Origin: an uncultured Saprospiraceae bacterium
Lineage (GTDB): Bacteria > Bacteroidota > Bacteroidia > Chitinophagales > Saprospiraceae
Reading direction: 5' to 3'
DNA length: 60,047 nt
Assembly (NCBI GenBank): GCA_937974625.1
Contig: CALJVJ010000241.1
Location: forward strand, 1 to 60,047
How positions within the stretch are numbered: the stretch's first letter is position 1; the number at the start of each line of letters is the position of its first letter. Made by a program: the position numbers and the translations under genes. Under the pieces are notes generated by a model. It did no database searches and was not told where the DNA came from. It saw only the letters and a program-made list of their open reading frames with translations. Positions 1 to 9,762 of this stretch are shown piece after piece.

Positions 1-420
1 TATAGTGCTGCAAAAGAAATTATCAATCAAGACGATTCTTCATCTATTTATATGGTAAATACTATGTTGCCCTATTTTATCAAGAAAAGTGATTCTAGAA
101 TTATAAATGATGGACAGTTATCTGCATTTGTAACACTAGTCCGATTATTCCCGAAAAAAAAGGATTTAGCTGGAGCGCTAAAAATGTACAAGGTAAAATA
201 TATCGTATTTGGATTAAATACTAATATGATTGACCGTACTCCAGAGCAATCTTTGGCAGCAAAATATGATAGATTTCTTGAATTTTTGGAAGATAACGAA
301 CATCTGGAACTTCTAGTAACGGATAGGACGATACTCAATGAACAAGGTGAGGAAGTTAAAGGTGTTTTTGGAAAGCAGGTTACTAATTTTGGTACTTTTG
401 CGCTATATGGCATTAAATAG
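1..420 (+). CDS. C-terminal part of a probable membrane glycosyltransferase-like protein (5' partial)
   Basis: The reading frame is open from base 1 with no start needed, so this is the 3' end of a gene that begins before the window. It ends at TAG 418-420. The visible 139 residues are hydrophilic and contain VKYIVFGLNTNMIDRTPEQS followed by an aspartate- and glutamate-rich stretch. This resembles the extracytoplasmic tail of multi-pass, PMT/GT39-like glycosyltransferases of Bacteroidota, in which such a soluble segment follows the membrane helices. The family assignment is inference from the tail alone. The first in-frame ATG at 52 is probably internal, because the frame upstream already reads as sensible protein. 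No clear terminator follows before the next, convergent gene. Confidence 0.6.
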   Translation, partial: YSAAKEIINQDDSSSIYMVNTMLPYFIKKSDSRIINDGQLSAFVTLVRLFPKKKDLAGALKMYKVKYIVFGLNTNMIDRTPEQSLAAKYDRFLEFLEDNEHLELLVTDRTILNEQGEEVKGVFGKQVTNFGTFALYGIK

Positions 421-531
421 TGTTAAACATAATAAGATTATGATGTTCCCATAAAATAAGCTGTGAAGAATTTTTTTTATTCCCCACAGATTTATTCAAA
501 AGAACTATTCCACTTAATGCTTCAAGAAATC

Positions 532-3500
532 TTAATACCATCGTTCCAAGACAAACCGTTTCGTAAAAAGTTTCTTACCATCTTCCATAATGACTAGATA
601 ATATATCCCATTCTTAAAAGTGGCTACATCAAAACTCATTTGTTTTTGTTCAGGCTCTATTACATTACTAATGATTGGTTGACCCAATGAATTAAAAATT
701 GTAACACTGCCATTTAAATTGGTGTTTGGTCGAAGGTTTAACCATAAAGTTTCTTTTACTGGATTCGGAAATATTGTTATATCGTTTTCATTTAAAAAGT
801 ATGTTTCTCTTGATATAGCAGAATATCTATAACTGCCATCTTCCAATTCTTGTTTGATTCGATAGAAGTTTTCTCCATACCCTGGTGCTTTATCTTTCTC
901 CTTATAAAAATCTTTTAAGCCTAATTTTCCAACGTATTTAAGGGTATTAAAATGTATGCCATCCATAGATTTTTCAATTAAAAAACCTTCTGTTATTTCT
1001 AAATGGTTGGCTACCCATTCTAGCTGAATTTCTCCATTACCCATGTAAGAAGCAAGTTCTAATATACTTCTTGAAGATGCGTTAACTGCTTCATTTCCTT
1101 TTAACTTAATAATTTGATGACAAGTATTTCCTTTGCCATAAACTTTGATGCTATACTTACTAGTTGGTAAATTTTGAACAATTTGACTAGCCCCACAATT
1201 ATTCCAACAGCTAAACACTTCCGCCCACCCGTTTGCCATATCTTGGACAGTAAAGAAATATGCTTGGTCAGGGGCACCATCCATCCTTATTTCTCCTTTT
1301 CCATAAGTGATAGTGATTTCTCCACAGTTTATTTGCTTACCTATTGTGCCCTCACAATGGCATCCATCAGCCATGATTTTATCACCAAAAGTATTCGAAT
1401 CTCCATCATCACATGCCGAACCTACTTCCATTGGATAACTAGGATTTAATGGAGAACAATCATCCGTGTCACAAACGCCGTCGCTATCAGTATCTATACA
1501 AGTGTCTGGAGTTGTATTCGCTTTTAATTTTATCGGCGTTCCGTAAGCTATTTCACAATTTAGCCCCCAATCAGGACTGAAAACTTTAACTAAATAATTT
1601 CCTGTCGGTAAATTATCGGCAATTTGAATGGCTCCACAATTATTTCCTTGACATTTAAAAACAGTAAGGTATTGATTGTTAGTAATGTCTATTATTTCAT
1701 ATCTTGGATAACTAATCCCTTCAATTCCTTCCATTTTGATTTGTCCATTACCATAGGTAATGGTCATATCCCCACAGTTAAAGCTAGCAATTTCTACTTG
1801 ATTAATGGTCGCATCACCACCTTCAAATGCTAGGCTTGCTTCTAAATCGTTGGCACTAATAACTTCGGCTAATTCACCCCCAAATAAATTTCCTTCCTTA
1901 TCATATCCTGTATTTACTGGGTTGATTGGGATAACTATTGGTAAACCTGATAAATCTACATTGATTTGATGAGTTGCTACACCGATTTGGTTTACTACTT
2001 GGTCACCAATTAACCGTGGATTTTCTTCGTCCCAACCTAAATAAAAGTAATTATCCTCTATGCTGAAATCCATATCCGTAGAGGGTAAGGTCAAAGTAGT
2101 TAACCCTCGACCTAATTCAGAATCTGTAGTAGGGTATTGAATATTCTGATTATCAGAAACCCCTAAGTCACTAGCTCGCCATGCGACTAGATGCGTTGGA
2201 ATACCATTTCCTAATTCGTCTACCTCTCCTAATAAGTAGGCAAATATGCCACCTTCCTTATCATGTTTTTCTTCAATAGCCTTTAGAAAATGCTTTTGAC
2301 CTATTTTTTTTACAAATGTTTCAGTGGCGTAGAAAGAAGCTTTTTTATTTCCGTTTCTATCTATCAAACCTGTAGAACAATACAATGGACTTTCTGGACT
2401 ATATTCCGACCCGTTCCAAATATATTTAGGCTGGTCTCTTAGACAATAAGAAAATCCTTTATGAATACCATGTCGCGCAGCTAAAAGATAAGCCCGCATA
2501 TGATAAGCAGCCTGATTAGCTTCGCCAATACCAGAATTACAATCTTCTTGACTACTATTCCACCCAAATTCTGTCATATTAATACGAGCGTGTTCCATGC
2601 TATTTTGCCGTTTCCAAACTTCCATATTTTTAAAAGAAAGGAAACCACCATCTGGACTTTCTGGAGTATAATTCAATTTTAGATTATCTACTGGGACGCC
2701 ACACGGAGTATTTGTAAATGGATAGTTATGCACATTTAAATAGTCAATGTATTTTTTGATTTCAGGGTCATTAGGAATCATGTCGTCAATGTACTGCATC
2801 GGTGCATTATCACAAGCAAAACGCGCATCAAATGCGGCAGTAGATAATTTCATTCGCCAGTTATCTTTGTCCGTACCGTATAACTCTTTTAATGCTTGCA
2901 CCGCTCCTTTCAAAATAGCATGGTATCCTAATTTTCCAGGTGTTTCCAATCCCCAAGGTTCATTGCCTAACTCTAAAACTTTTACCACACAATCTTTTTC
3001 ATAGTCAGTAGGACAAAAAGTAGCGGCAAAATGATACACATAATTTCTTGCATGTTTTTGAATGCTATCTTGGTGGCCGCCCCATTCATCAGAGGTATAC
3101 CATTTATTTGGAAATTTCCTTCCATCAGTTTGGTCCCGACCATCTTGAATTAAACATGGGTTTTCATATTCTTCGATGCATTCTCCATTTACAGTGGTAT
3201 TACAATAGGCTGCTTTTATAGGAATTTGAGCCTCTAATGCGGCATATATTTCTTTGATGCCAAATCTTGGGTCATTGCTCCAGTCACAATAGTGGGCTTT
3301 GTAACCTCTAAAACCATAAGTATTATAAGGTAAATATTCATCTTCACATTTTCTATCCTCTTCACAACTATACAAAACATCACCACAATCACAGGATATG
3401 GTACTTAACTCTTTTTCTTTTGGGAAAAAAGCATCCCCAAAATCTGCTTCCATTAAATGAAAACTTCTAAAACTATTAATTACACCTGCTGCTTCAAATT

Positions 3501-3717
3501 GTGGATTGAAGTAGTTACCAATTTCTTTTCCTCCTGCTGTTCCAATCATATTTCCAAAATGAGTTGGATTAGGTTGAGAATTTTCTATCGTAAAATAGGT
3601 CGAATTTAGTTCGGCATGTGGAATTTGCCATTCGGTAGTGGATTGACTGAAGAGAAGCGTAATCGTGAGAAAGTAAACGCATAGGAATAATACCCACACT
3701 TTTGTAGTGTTGTTCAT
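532..3717 (-). CDS. Secreted GH-A clan glycosidase-like protein with T9SS sorting domain
   Basis: 1061 residues. A signal peptide covers residues 1-25. Residues about 40-500 look like a TIM-barrel glycoside hydrolase of clan GH-A: LELGNEPWG puts the acid/base Glu at 253 and NMTEFGWNSS puts the nucleophile Glu at 383. Two copies of a domain of about 80 residues follow (646-732 and 796-873), each starting NCG..TITYG.G and containing N-NCGA-QI--NLPT-Y-IKV. Between them lies an Asp-rich, calcium-binding thrombospondin-3-like linker (739-765). A Fn3-like stretch (about 880-965) precedes a Por-secretion tail (980-1056, FPNPVKETLWLN ... FKNGIYYLVI), the usual T9SS cargo signal. The protein is therefore probably exported and released or surface-attached, acting on a polysaccharide or glycan. 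Its substrate and GH family cannot be told from the sequence. The gene stands alone. Confidence 0.8.
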   Translation of the reverse strand: MNNTTKVWVLFLCVYFLTITLLFSQSTTEWQIPHAELNSTYFTIENSQPNPTHFGNMIGTAGGKEIGNYFNPQFEAAGVINSFRSFHLMEADFGDAFFPKEKELSTISCDCGDVLYSCEEDRKCEDEYLPYNTYGFRGYKAHYCDWSNDPRFGIKEIYAALEAQIPIKAAYCNTTVNGECIEEYENPCLIQDGRDQTDGRKFPNKWYTSDEWGGHQDSIQKHARNYVYHFAATFCPTDYEKDCVVKVLELGNEPWGLETPGKLGYHAILKGAVQALKELYGTDKDNWRMKLSTAAFDARFACDNAPMQYIDDMIPNDPEIKKYIDYLNVHNYPFTNTPCGVPVDNLKLNYTPESPDGGFLSFKNMEVWKRQNSMEHARINMTEFGWNSSQEDCNSGIGEANQAAYHMRAYLLAARHGIHKGFSYCLRDQPKYIWNGSEYSPESPLYCSTGLIDRNGNKKASFYATETFVKKIGQKHFLKAIEEKHDKEGGIFAYLLGEVDELGNGIPTHLVAWRASDLGVSDNQNIQYPTTDSELGRGLTTLTLPSTDMDFSIEDNYFYLGWDEENPRLIGDQVVNQIGVATHQINVDLSGLPIVIPINPVNTGYDKEGNLFGGELAEVISANDLEASLAFEGGDATINQVEIASFNCGDMTITYGNGQIKMEGIEGISYPRYEIIDITNNQYLTVFKCQGNNCGAIQIADNLPTGNYLVKVFSPDWGLNCEIAYGTPIKLKANTTPDTCIDTDSDGVCDTDDCSPLNPSYPMEVGSACDDGDSNTFGDKIMADGCHCEGTIGKQINCGEITITYGKGEIRMDGAPDQAYFFTVQDMANGWAEVFSCWNNCGASQIVQNLPTSKYSIKVYGKGNTCHQIIKLKGNEAVNASSRSILELASYMGNGEIQLEWVANHLEITEGFLIEKSMDGIHFNTLKYVGKLGLKDFYKEKDKAPGYGENFYRIKQELEDGSYRYSAISRETYFLNENDITIFPNPVKETLWLNLRPNTNLNGSVTIFNSLGQPIISNVIEPEQKQMSFDVATFKNGIYYLVIMEDGKKLFTKRFVLERWY

Positions 3718-4059
3718 TGTTTTATAGTTTTATCTTTATCTTGAAAGTTCAGAATTTATCTGAAAAGAGGGGAATTAAATTGGGAGAATAGAGTGGGAGT
3801 GATGGAGGAAAAACGAAAAGTTTATAATTTCATTTCTATTCTAAGTTTTACAAAAAGAATGCCAAAATAACAATTAATTTTAATGTATAATAAAAAAAAT
3901 AATTCAACAAAGTGATGTTAATTGAATTTGTGTTTAAATTTAAGTTGTTGATTATTAGTTGTTTAGTTCTAGTGTGTAAGTGTGCGAGGTAGGAAAATTT
4001 TTTAAAATAAAAGTATTTATTAATTTTATAATAATTATGAAACTGGAGCATTAAAAAAC
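3718..4059. other. AT-rich intergenic stretch, no gene seen
   Basis: This is the leader of the leftward glycosidase gene and the trailer of the leftward SprB-repeat gene. It is very AT-rich and has scattered stops. The only open frame (about 3848-4138, minus) encodes a low-complexity Ile/Leu/Asn/Lys string across a terminator hairpin and is not credible. I do not see a consensus TAnnTTTG box upstream of 3717. Confidence 0.6.
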
Positions 4060-4114
4060 CTAATGGTAATAATTCATTGACGAAAACGTGTTTTATATGA
4101 ATTATTACCATTAG
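4060..4114 (-). terminator. Rho-independent terminator after the SprB-repeat gene
   Basis: A perfect 18-bp stem (4060-4077 with 4097-4114) encloses a 19-nt loop. It is flanked by an A-run on the left (4053-4058) and a T-run on the right (4115-4121), so it could work in both directions. It lies 25 bp past the leftward stop codon at 4139, which makes it that gene's terminator. Confidence 0.85.
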
Positions 4115-4138
4115 ATTTTTTGTATTCCATTTTAACAA

Positions 4139-6241
4139 TCATCTAGTTAAGGTAACATCACCACTGTAAAGAACAGGTCCAGCTTTAAATGGTGTTTCAA
4201 TCGTTATTAAGTAAATATAAACACCAACTGGGGCAGGACGATTACCTATAAGCCCATCCCAACCACAGTTTTCATTTCCTATTTCTGTACAATGACCATG
4301 ATTTTCAAATACTAATTCTCCCCAGCGATTAAAAATTTGCATATTTTTCATGGCGATTCCTGAAAGACTCCCTACAACATAGAAACTATCATTCCGTTTA
4401 TCTCCATTGGGAGAAAAAGCATTAGGTATATAAGTACCACAAGCTTTAGATAAAATAGGTTGGTTAATAGAAATATCAATTTCTTTTTCACAACCGACCT
4501 CATCCTTTATTAAAGCTCTATATTCTCCAGCCCCTAGATTTTCGCGATAATGTTGGTTTTCCATGATATTATCTTCCCATAAAATATCATAAGGAGTAAT
4601 GCCTCCTTCTATAGTCAATTCTACGTAGCCATCCATATTGGCAAAACATGAAACATTCGTTGAAATCGCATCAATTACTAAAGGGGATGGCTCGTGAATA
4701 GCAACGCTATCTTGGTCATTACAACCATTGGCATCTATAACCGTTACCGAATATTTTCCTGCGCCTAAATTTTCTAAACGTTGGGTGTTTCTAGATTCCG
4801 CACTCCATTTAAACTGATAGGGTGTTACCCCACCTATTGGATTAATAACTAATTCAGCGTTGTTCATTCCATTGCAGGTAATCGGCTGCATTTCAATGTG
4901 ATTCAATTGTAGCTTTGGTGGTGTATTCACTTTTAGTGTTGAAATTGAACTGCAATTTATGGCGTCGGTTACTGTAATCGTGTAGTTACCTGCTGTTAGA
5001 TTAGATAGCTCAGGATTGGTTGCGCCATTTGACCATTGATAATTCAGCGGTGGAAAATCTGTAATGGATGATACTTGAAGGCTTCCATCCTTGTCACCAA
5101 AACAAGTAACGGTACTTTCAATACCGGAAATTGGCAAAGGTTTTTTTGATAAACGAATGGTTAAAGTGTCGGCATAACATTCATTAGGATTAGTTGAAGT
5201 AAAAGTATAGTTGGGCCTATCATTTCCGATTAGAAAAGAGTCTGCTTCAATGCCCAAAGTGGGAGAATAGATTGTGTAAAGCGGGATTCCCTTTGGGGTA
5301 AACCAATATTGAGTATCTCTACAAAAAGTTACGTCTCGTTCTGGTTGGAATTTAGGTGGATAAGAAAAGGTCAGCGTATCTTTCATTACAAATGAACATC
5401 CTGTAGCGCTAGTAATAGTAACTGTATATTCGTCATGTTCTTTAGGGTTTGGAATACTTATCGAGGTAGTTTTTTCTCCTGAATTCCATTGATAATCTAA
5501 ATACCCTTCTGTCACACTCGCTGATGTTTGCGCATCTTTAGGACAATGTTCCTCTATTTCCATTTTAAATGGTTTACAAGTAGCCTCCATATAAGCGTAG
5601 CCTGCATGGGCACCTTGTGTACAATCTGTCGTCAAAAATTCTATTAGTAGTGTTTGACCAATATAAGGCTGTAAATCAAAACCTACTGTGGTCCAGGGTC
5701 TGACTCGCCAACCTCCTCGACAACTCTCAAAATTTGGAATTTCGGGCGCAGCTTTTACCTTATATTCTCCGCATGGAATAATGTTATTAGATTCATCTAA
5801 AATCTTCAATTCAAACCGGGGTTGTTCAAATTCTTGATGGTCAGGGTCATTGAGTACTACGGCATATCGTAATTGGAAAAATGGCATTTCAGCAGTTACG
5901 GTAAACTTTAACCCTATTAAATCTGCCTCTGAACCTACTCGTGCATTTCCCAAACGTAAAGTAAATTGTCCACCGTCTGCTGGTACTACTGGTAATAATC
6001 TGTTTATTTCACAATGTTGCAAAGCAATCGTATCAAACCCTTCACTAATGTGCATGATTTTGTGCCTTGTGGAATCAACTCCTTGTTGTTCCAGAATAAC
6101 TTCTCCTGTTTTATCAATTTTTCCGATAAAAGCAGTAAAACCATCAAGTGTTCCTGTTTCTAAATTCGCATCAAAACAATTTTGAGTGAAAACTGGGTTT
6201 GGTAAATAGATAAGCAATAATATACTAAACGTAAATCTCAT
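4139..6241 (-). CDS. Secreted SprB-repeat protein with gliding-associated C-terminal domain
   Basis: 700 residues. The signal peptide covers residues 1-19 (MRFTFSILLLIYLPNPVFTQ). Residues 20-225 form a lectin- or jelly-roll-like N-terminal region that is not assignable by eye. At least three SprB-type repeats follow (about 370-440, 450-518 and 526-594), each with a W-N/W-S...L-AG-Y-v-V-D--GC pattern. Residues 600-700 match the gliding motility-associated (CHU/type B) T9SS sorting domain: YIPNAFSPNGDKRNDSFYV, IFNRWGELVFE and GWDG...PVGVYIYLI. It is likely exported by the type IX system and displayed on the surface, as an adhesin or structural protein. It has its own terminator (4060-4114). The start ATG is followed directly by a good signal peptide. 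Confidence 0.85.
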   Translation of the reverse strand: MRFTFSILLLIYLPNPVFTQNCFDANLETGTLDGFTAFIGKIDKTGEVILEQQGVDSTRHKIMHISEGFDTIALQHCEINRLLPVVPADGGQFTLRLGNARVGSEADLIGLKFTVTAEMPFFQLRYAVVLNDPDHQEFEQPRFELKILDESNNIIPCGEYKVKAAPEIPNFESCRGGWRVRPWTTVGFDLQPYIGQTLLIEFLTTDCTQGAHAGYAYMEATCKPFKMEIEEHCPKDAQTSASVTEGYLDYQWNSGEKTTSISIPNPKEHDEYTVTITSATGCSFVMKDTLTFSYPPKFQPERDVTFCRDTQYWFTPKGIPLYTIYSPTLGIEADSFLIGNDRPNYTFTSTNPNECYADTLTIRLSKKPLPISGIESTVTCFGDKDGSLQVSSITDFPPLNYQWSNGATNPELSNLTAGNYTITVTDAINCSSISTLKVNTPPKLQLNHIEMQPITCNGMNNAELVINPIGGVTPYQFKWSAESRNTQRLENLGAGKYSVTVIDANGCNDQDSVAIHEPSPLVIDAISTNVSCFANMDGYVELTIEGGITPYDILWEDNIMENQHYRENLGAGEYRALIKDEVGCEKEIDISINQPILSKACGTYIPNAFSPNGDKRNDSFYVVGSLSGIAMKNMQIFNRWGELVFENHGHCTEIGNENCGWDGLIGNRPAPVGVYIYLITIETPFKAGPVLYSGDVTLTR

Positions 6242-6611
6242 AGGTACTTTAGTTTTTCAACTACATCAACGACTATCACTTTCAAGCGTTAGTCACTTGA
6301 TGGGCTAATAAGGTTTTTGAAAATAGGGTAGTGAAAAGTAAAGTCCTTTATGGCTCTCTATTGTAGCTGTATTATTGGTAAGTGTCTTGTGGTTGTATGT
6401 TTGGTTTATTTTCTTTTAGACTGAAGTAGCTCCTTAAAGAGGGGAAAATTATTGAAATATTATTAAGCTATCTTGTCTATTGTCTTTTGTATGTTATAGA
6501 TTATACAAGAATGATGCTAATTTATGGTAAGGAATAGGAATTAAGCAAAAGTGACAAGTAATTGGCTTTTTGTATTTGTATAGTTTTAATATGAAATGGC
6601 CTAAAATAAAA
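6242..6611. other. Intergenic, no gene seen
   Basis: This non-coding stretch lies between typA and the SprB-repeat gene, both leftward. It should hold the promoter for the gene starting at 6241, but I see no convincing TTTG / TAnnTTTG pair on the minus strand. Apart from the typA terminator at its right end, nothing structured stands out. Confidence 0.5.
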
Positions 6612-6637
6612 AAGGCGATTCCATTTGGAATCGCCTT
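6612..6637 (-). terminator. Terminator of typA
   Basis: An 11-bp perfect GC-containing stem (6612-6622 with 6627-6637) has an ATTT loop and is followed on the minus strand by a long T-run (complement of 6605-6613). It sits about 45 bp past the typA stop. Confidence 0.9.
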
Positions 6638-6681
6638 AGATTTGAAGTAACAAGAATGCTACTTTTATATTTTGTATAACA

Positions 6682-8493
6682 TTAAGCTGGAGCTAATGCC
6701 TTATTTTTATTACGTTTACGGTCGTGGTCCTTTAAAAAAGTCTTTCTCAAACGGATGGAACCTGGCGTTACTTCTACGAATTCGTCCTCTTGAATATATT
6801 CCAATGCTTCTTCTAAGGTAAATACAACCGGTGGTACAATTTTAACCTTCGCATCATTTCCAGCAGAACGCATGTTAGACATCTTCTTAGTCTTCGTTAA
6901 ATTAATCACTAAATCACCTGGACGACTATTTTCACCTACTACTTGACCTTCATAAATTTCTTGGTTAGCTGTGATGAAAAACTTACCTCTTTCTTGTAAA
7001 TTATTGATAGAAAATGGAATCGCCTTTCCTTGTTCCATACTGATTAAAGAACCATTGATTCTACTTGGAATTTCTCCTTTGTGCGGTTGGAATTCTTTGA
7101 ATCGATGAGTCATAATTGCTTCTCCTTGAGAAGCAGTTATTAGGTAACTCCTCAACCCGATTATACCTCTTGAAGGAATTTCAAATTGTAATAATTGGCG
7201 TCCACCCTTCGGTTCCATTGATAACATCATTCCTTTTCGCTTCGTCACTGCCTCAATTGCTTTTCCGGATGTTTCATCCGGAATATCAATCGTCAATTCT
7301 TCAATTGGCTCACTCGTTACACCGTCAATTTTTTTCATGATAACCTGAGGTTGTCCAATCTGCAATTCATATCCTTCTCTTCTCATGGTTTCAATCAAAA
7401 CTGCTAAGTGTAATACTCCACGTCCAAAAACTCTAAAAGAATCTGCTGATTGAGTAGGCTCTACTTTAAGTGCTAAGTTCTTTTCCAATTCTTTTTCTAA
7501 TCTTTCCTTGATATGACGAGAAGTCACATACTTTCCTTCTTTGCCAAAAAATGGAGAATCATTAATTGTGAACAACATAGACATGGTAGGTTCATCAATT
7601 GCGATTGTTGCCAATGCTTCTGGATTTTCTATATCTGCTACTGTATCTCCAATATCAAATCCTTCAATGCCCTGAATGGCACAAATATCTCCTGCTTTTA
7701 CTGAATCTACTTTTACCTTTCCTAAACCTTCGAAGGTAAATAATCCTCTTATTCTATGCTTTTTGATTTCGCCCTCCTTATTGATTAAGGCGATGTCTGT
7801 ATTCGTTTTTAATTCTCCTCTTACCAATCGTCCAATGGCCATTCTACCTGTAAAATTAGAATAGTCTAAAGAAGTCACTAACATCTGTGTGGTTCCTTCT
7901 TTTACCTTTGGTGGTGGAATATTTTTAATTATAGAATCTAATAGCGGAGTAATATTATCTGTTTGTTCTTTCCAATCATAATTCATCCAACCGTACTTAG
8001 CTGAACCATATATTGAAGGAAAATCTAATTGGTCTTCTGTTGCATCCAATTCAAACATTAAATCGAATACTGCTTCATGTACTTCATCAGGCGTACAATT
8101 CTCTTTATCTACTTTATTGACGACCACTAATGGCTTCAATCCTAACTCGATTGCTTTAGACAATACAAATCTAGTTTGAGGCATAGGACCTTCAAATGCA
8201 TCCACTAAAAGAATTACACCATCTGCCATATTCAATACCCGTTCTACTTCACCTCCAAAATCACTGTGACCAGGTGTATCAATAATATTGATTTTTACCC
8301 CCTTATAGGTGATAGAAACGTTTTTAGAGACAATGGTAATTCCTCTTTCCCTTTCCAAGTCATTATTGTCCAAAATTAATTCGCCTGGCTTTTCGTGATC
8401 GCCAAAAAGCTGTCCCGCTAAAATCATTTTATCGACTAAGGTAGTTTTACCGTGGTCGACGTGGGCAATAATTGCAATATTCCTAATATCCAT
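6682..8493 (-). CDS. typA: Ribosome-associated translational GTPase TypA/BipA
   Basis: 603 residues from ATG 8493. A TTG two codons upstream is also open, but MDIRNIAIIAHVDHGKTT is the usual start of the family. All G motifs are visible: AHVDHGKTT (G1), RERGITI (switch I), DTPGHSDF (G3) and NKVD (G4). The EF-Tu domain 2, EF-G-like domain V and the BipA-specific C-terminal domain follow, and the length fits (about 600). TypA binds the 70S ribosome in its GTP form, helps large-subunit assembly and supports growth under cold or stress. The gene is monocistronic, with a promoter at 8587-8594 and a terminator at 6612-6637. Confidence 0.97.
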   Translation of the reverse strand: MDIRNIAIIAHVDHGKTTLVDKMILAGQLFGDHEKPGELILDNNDLERERGITIVSKNVSITYKGVKINIIDTPGHSDFGGEVERVLNMADGVILLVDAFEGPMPQTRFVLSKAIELGLKPLVVVNKVDKENCTPDEVHEAVFDLMFELDATEDQLDFPSIYGSAKYGWMNYDWKEQTDNITPLLDSIIKNIPPPKVKEGTTQMLVTSLDYSNFTGRMAIGRLVRGELKTNTDIALINKEGEIKKHRIRGLFTFEGLGKVKVDSVKAGDICAIQGIEGFDIGDTVADIENPEALATIAIDEPTMSMLFTINDSPFFGKEGKYVTSRHIKERLEKELEKNLALKVEPTQSADSFRVFGRGVLHLAVLIETMRREGYELQIGQPQVIMKKIDGVTSEPIEELTIDIPDETSGKAIEAVTKRKGMMLSMEPKGGRQLLQFEIPSRGIIGLRSYLITASQGEAIMTHRFKEFQPHKGEIPSRINGSLISMEQGKAIPFSINNLQERGKFFITANQEIYEGQVVGENSRPGDLVINLTKTKKMSNMRSAGNDAKVKIVPPVVFTLEEALEYIQEDEFVEVTPGSIRLRKTFLKDHDRKRNKNKALAPA

Positions 8494-8586
8494 AATCAAA
8501 TTTAATTGGTTGAAATAGGACTTCTAAAAGTCAAAATTTATTTTTAGTATCAATCTTGCCAAAATGGCTGATGCTCAAAACGGGCG

Positions 8587-8594
8587 CAAAGATA
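8587..8594 (-). promoter_or_regulatory. Bacteroidota -7 box upstream of typA
   Basis: Read on the minus strand this is TATCTTTG followed by C, an exact match to the sigma-A -7 consensus TAnnTTTG of Bacteroidota. Transcription would start near 8580, leaving a leader of about 85 nt before ATG 8493. No good -33 TTTG is seen at the proper distance. Confidence 0.6.
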
Positions 8595-8961
8595 CGACCT
8601 TTTGACACATTATACCTAATAAGTAACAAATTTGGTGCTTAATTTTTCGTTAATAAAGGATTGAATACGATAAAGCTGTGGCTGGAGGGTATTAACTGTT
8701 TTAGTTTTCTCTAAGCTTTTCCTTATGTAGTTTGTTTGATACTTAGAAAAAGCTATTAATAATTGGTTCAATTGGACTTGAAACGAATTTAAAGGAAGAA
8801 ACGAATTTTTAATTTTTTTAGGAAAATTTTAATATATTAATCTGTAAATATTTAAAACCCGTTGGGAAATTAACCCTTTGATTTGTGATTTTTATTCAAA
8901 AAATTATTTCCCAACGAATTTTTCTTGACTTTTGAAATTAGTAACAACTTTAGACAAGCTA
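8595..8961. other. Intergenic; weak inverted repeat only
   Basis: There is no gene. An 11-bp inverted repeat (8860-8870 with 8906-8916, CGTTGGGAAAT) encloses 35 nt and is flanked by T-rich DNA on both sides. It could terminate the leftward YceI gene ending at 8962, though the long loop makes this uncertain. Confidence 0.4.
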
Positions 8962-9609
8962 CTATTTGTTTGCAGCTAAACTAAAATCTAATTGTACATT
9001 ATCATAAATAACTTTATCTCCAATATCATCAAAAAATGTTCCTGAACCATATCGGATGTCAAAATCTGAACGGTCAAAATCTAATCTTGCAGTTATAGAA
9101 TAGCTCGTGTCATACTCATAAAAGACTGCAATAAGTTTTATTGGTTTACTTATACCCTTTAGGGTTAGATTTCCAACAATTTTGTATTTGGTTTGATTTT
9201 CGCCACATGGACCATAGGGTATTGTTTTGTCTATCACAAACTTACCCTTTGGGTATTTTTCTACACCAAAAAAATCAGGTGATTTTAAATGTTCTTCTAA
9301 TTTTTTTTTGGATTGTTCATCCTCCAAATCTGAATTGGAGATAGAATTCATATCAATTTCAAAGCTACCTCCTTTGAACACATTGTCTACAAAAATTAAA
9401 TCCCCAGAGCTGACTTCAATTCTTCCAGTGTGTTGCCCTCCAATTTTGTAACCAGTCCAAGTAATGTGACTGTAATTCTCAATTAGATTAATAATGGTTG
9501 TATCATTAAATACACTCGCCTTAGTCTTGAAAGAATTACAAAATGCATTCTTACTTGACATCAAAACGAGAAAGCTGCTTAAAACAAAAAACAGTGTTGT
9601 TTTTTTCAT
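8962..9609 (-). CDS. YceI family periplasmic lipid-binding protein
   Basis: 215 residues from ATG 9609. An upstream in-frame start at 9654 is less likely because MKKTTLFFVLSSFLVLMSS is a clean signal peptide from the second site. The mature part has the YceI lipocalin-like pattern: an early S-ITWTGYKIGGQHTG strand, G-FEIDM-SI, HLKSPDFFGVEKYPKG-F and the GNLTLKGISKPIKL turn, ending in a LDFDRSDFDIRYGSGTFFDD...D-V-LDFS strand pair. YceI proteins bind isoprenoid- or polyprenol-like lipids in the periplasm. The physiological ligand here is unknown. It lies next to the sulfite oxidase genes but is separated from them by about 150 bp. Confidence 0.92.
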   Translation of the reverse strand: MKKTTLFFVLSSFLVLMSSKNAFCNSFKTKASVFNDTTIINLIENYSHITWTGYKIGGQHTGRIEVSSGDLIFVDNVFKGGSFEIDMNSISNSDLEDEQSKKKLEEHLKSPDFFGVEKYPKGKFVIDKTIPYGPCGENQTKYKIVGNLTLKGISKPIKLIAVFYEYDTSYSITARLDFDRSDFDIRYGSGTFFDDIGDKVIYDNVQLDFSLAANK

Positions 9610-9762
9610 TTTAAAAAATTTTAAAGTTGTGATGAAAAATAAATAATCACCCAAAATTCTTAAAAAATGAAAAAAAAATCTAGATAAATAATTGGTTTTA
9701 AAATTATATTAACATATTGGAAAAATAAGAAATGCGTTGACTGCTTTTAAGGAAAACTTTTA

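Noticed and set aside
3848..4138. Open frame of 96 residues, minus strand
   Set aside because: Low-complexity Ile/Leu/Asn/Lys sequence that covers a terminator hairpin; no family likeness.
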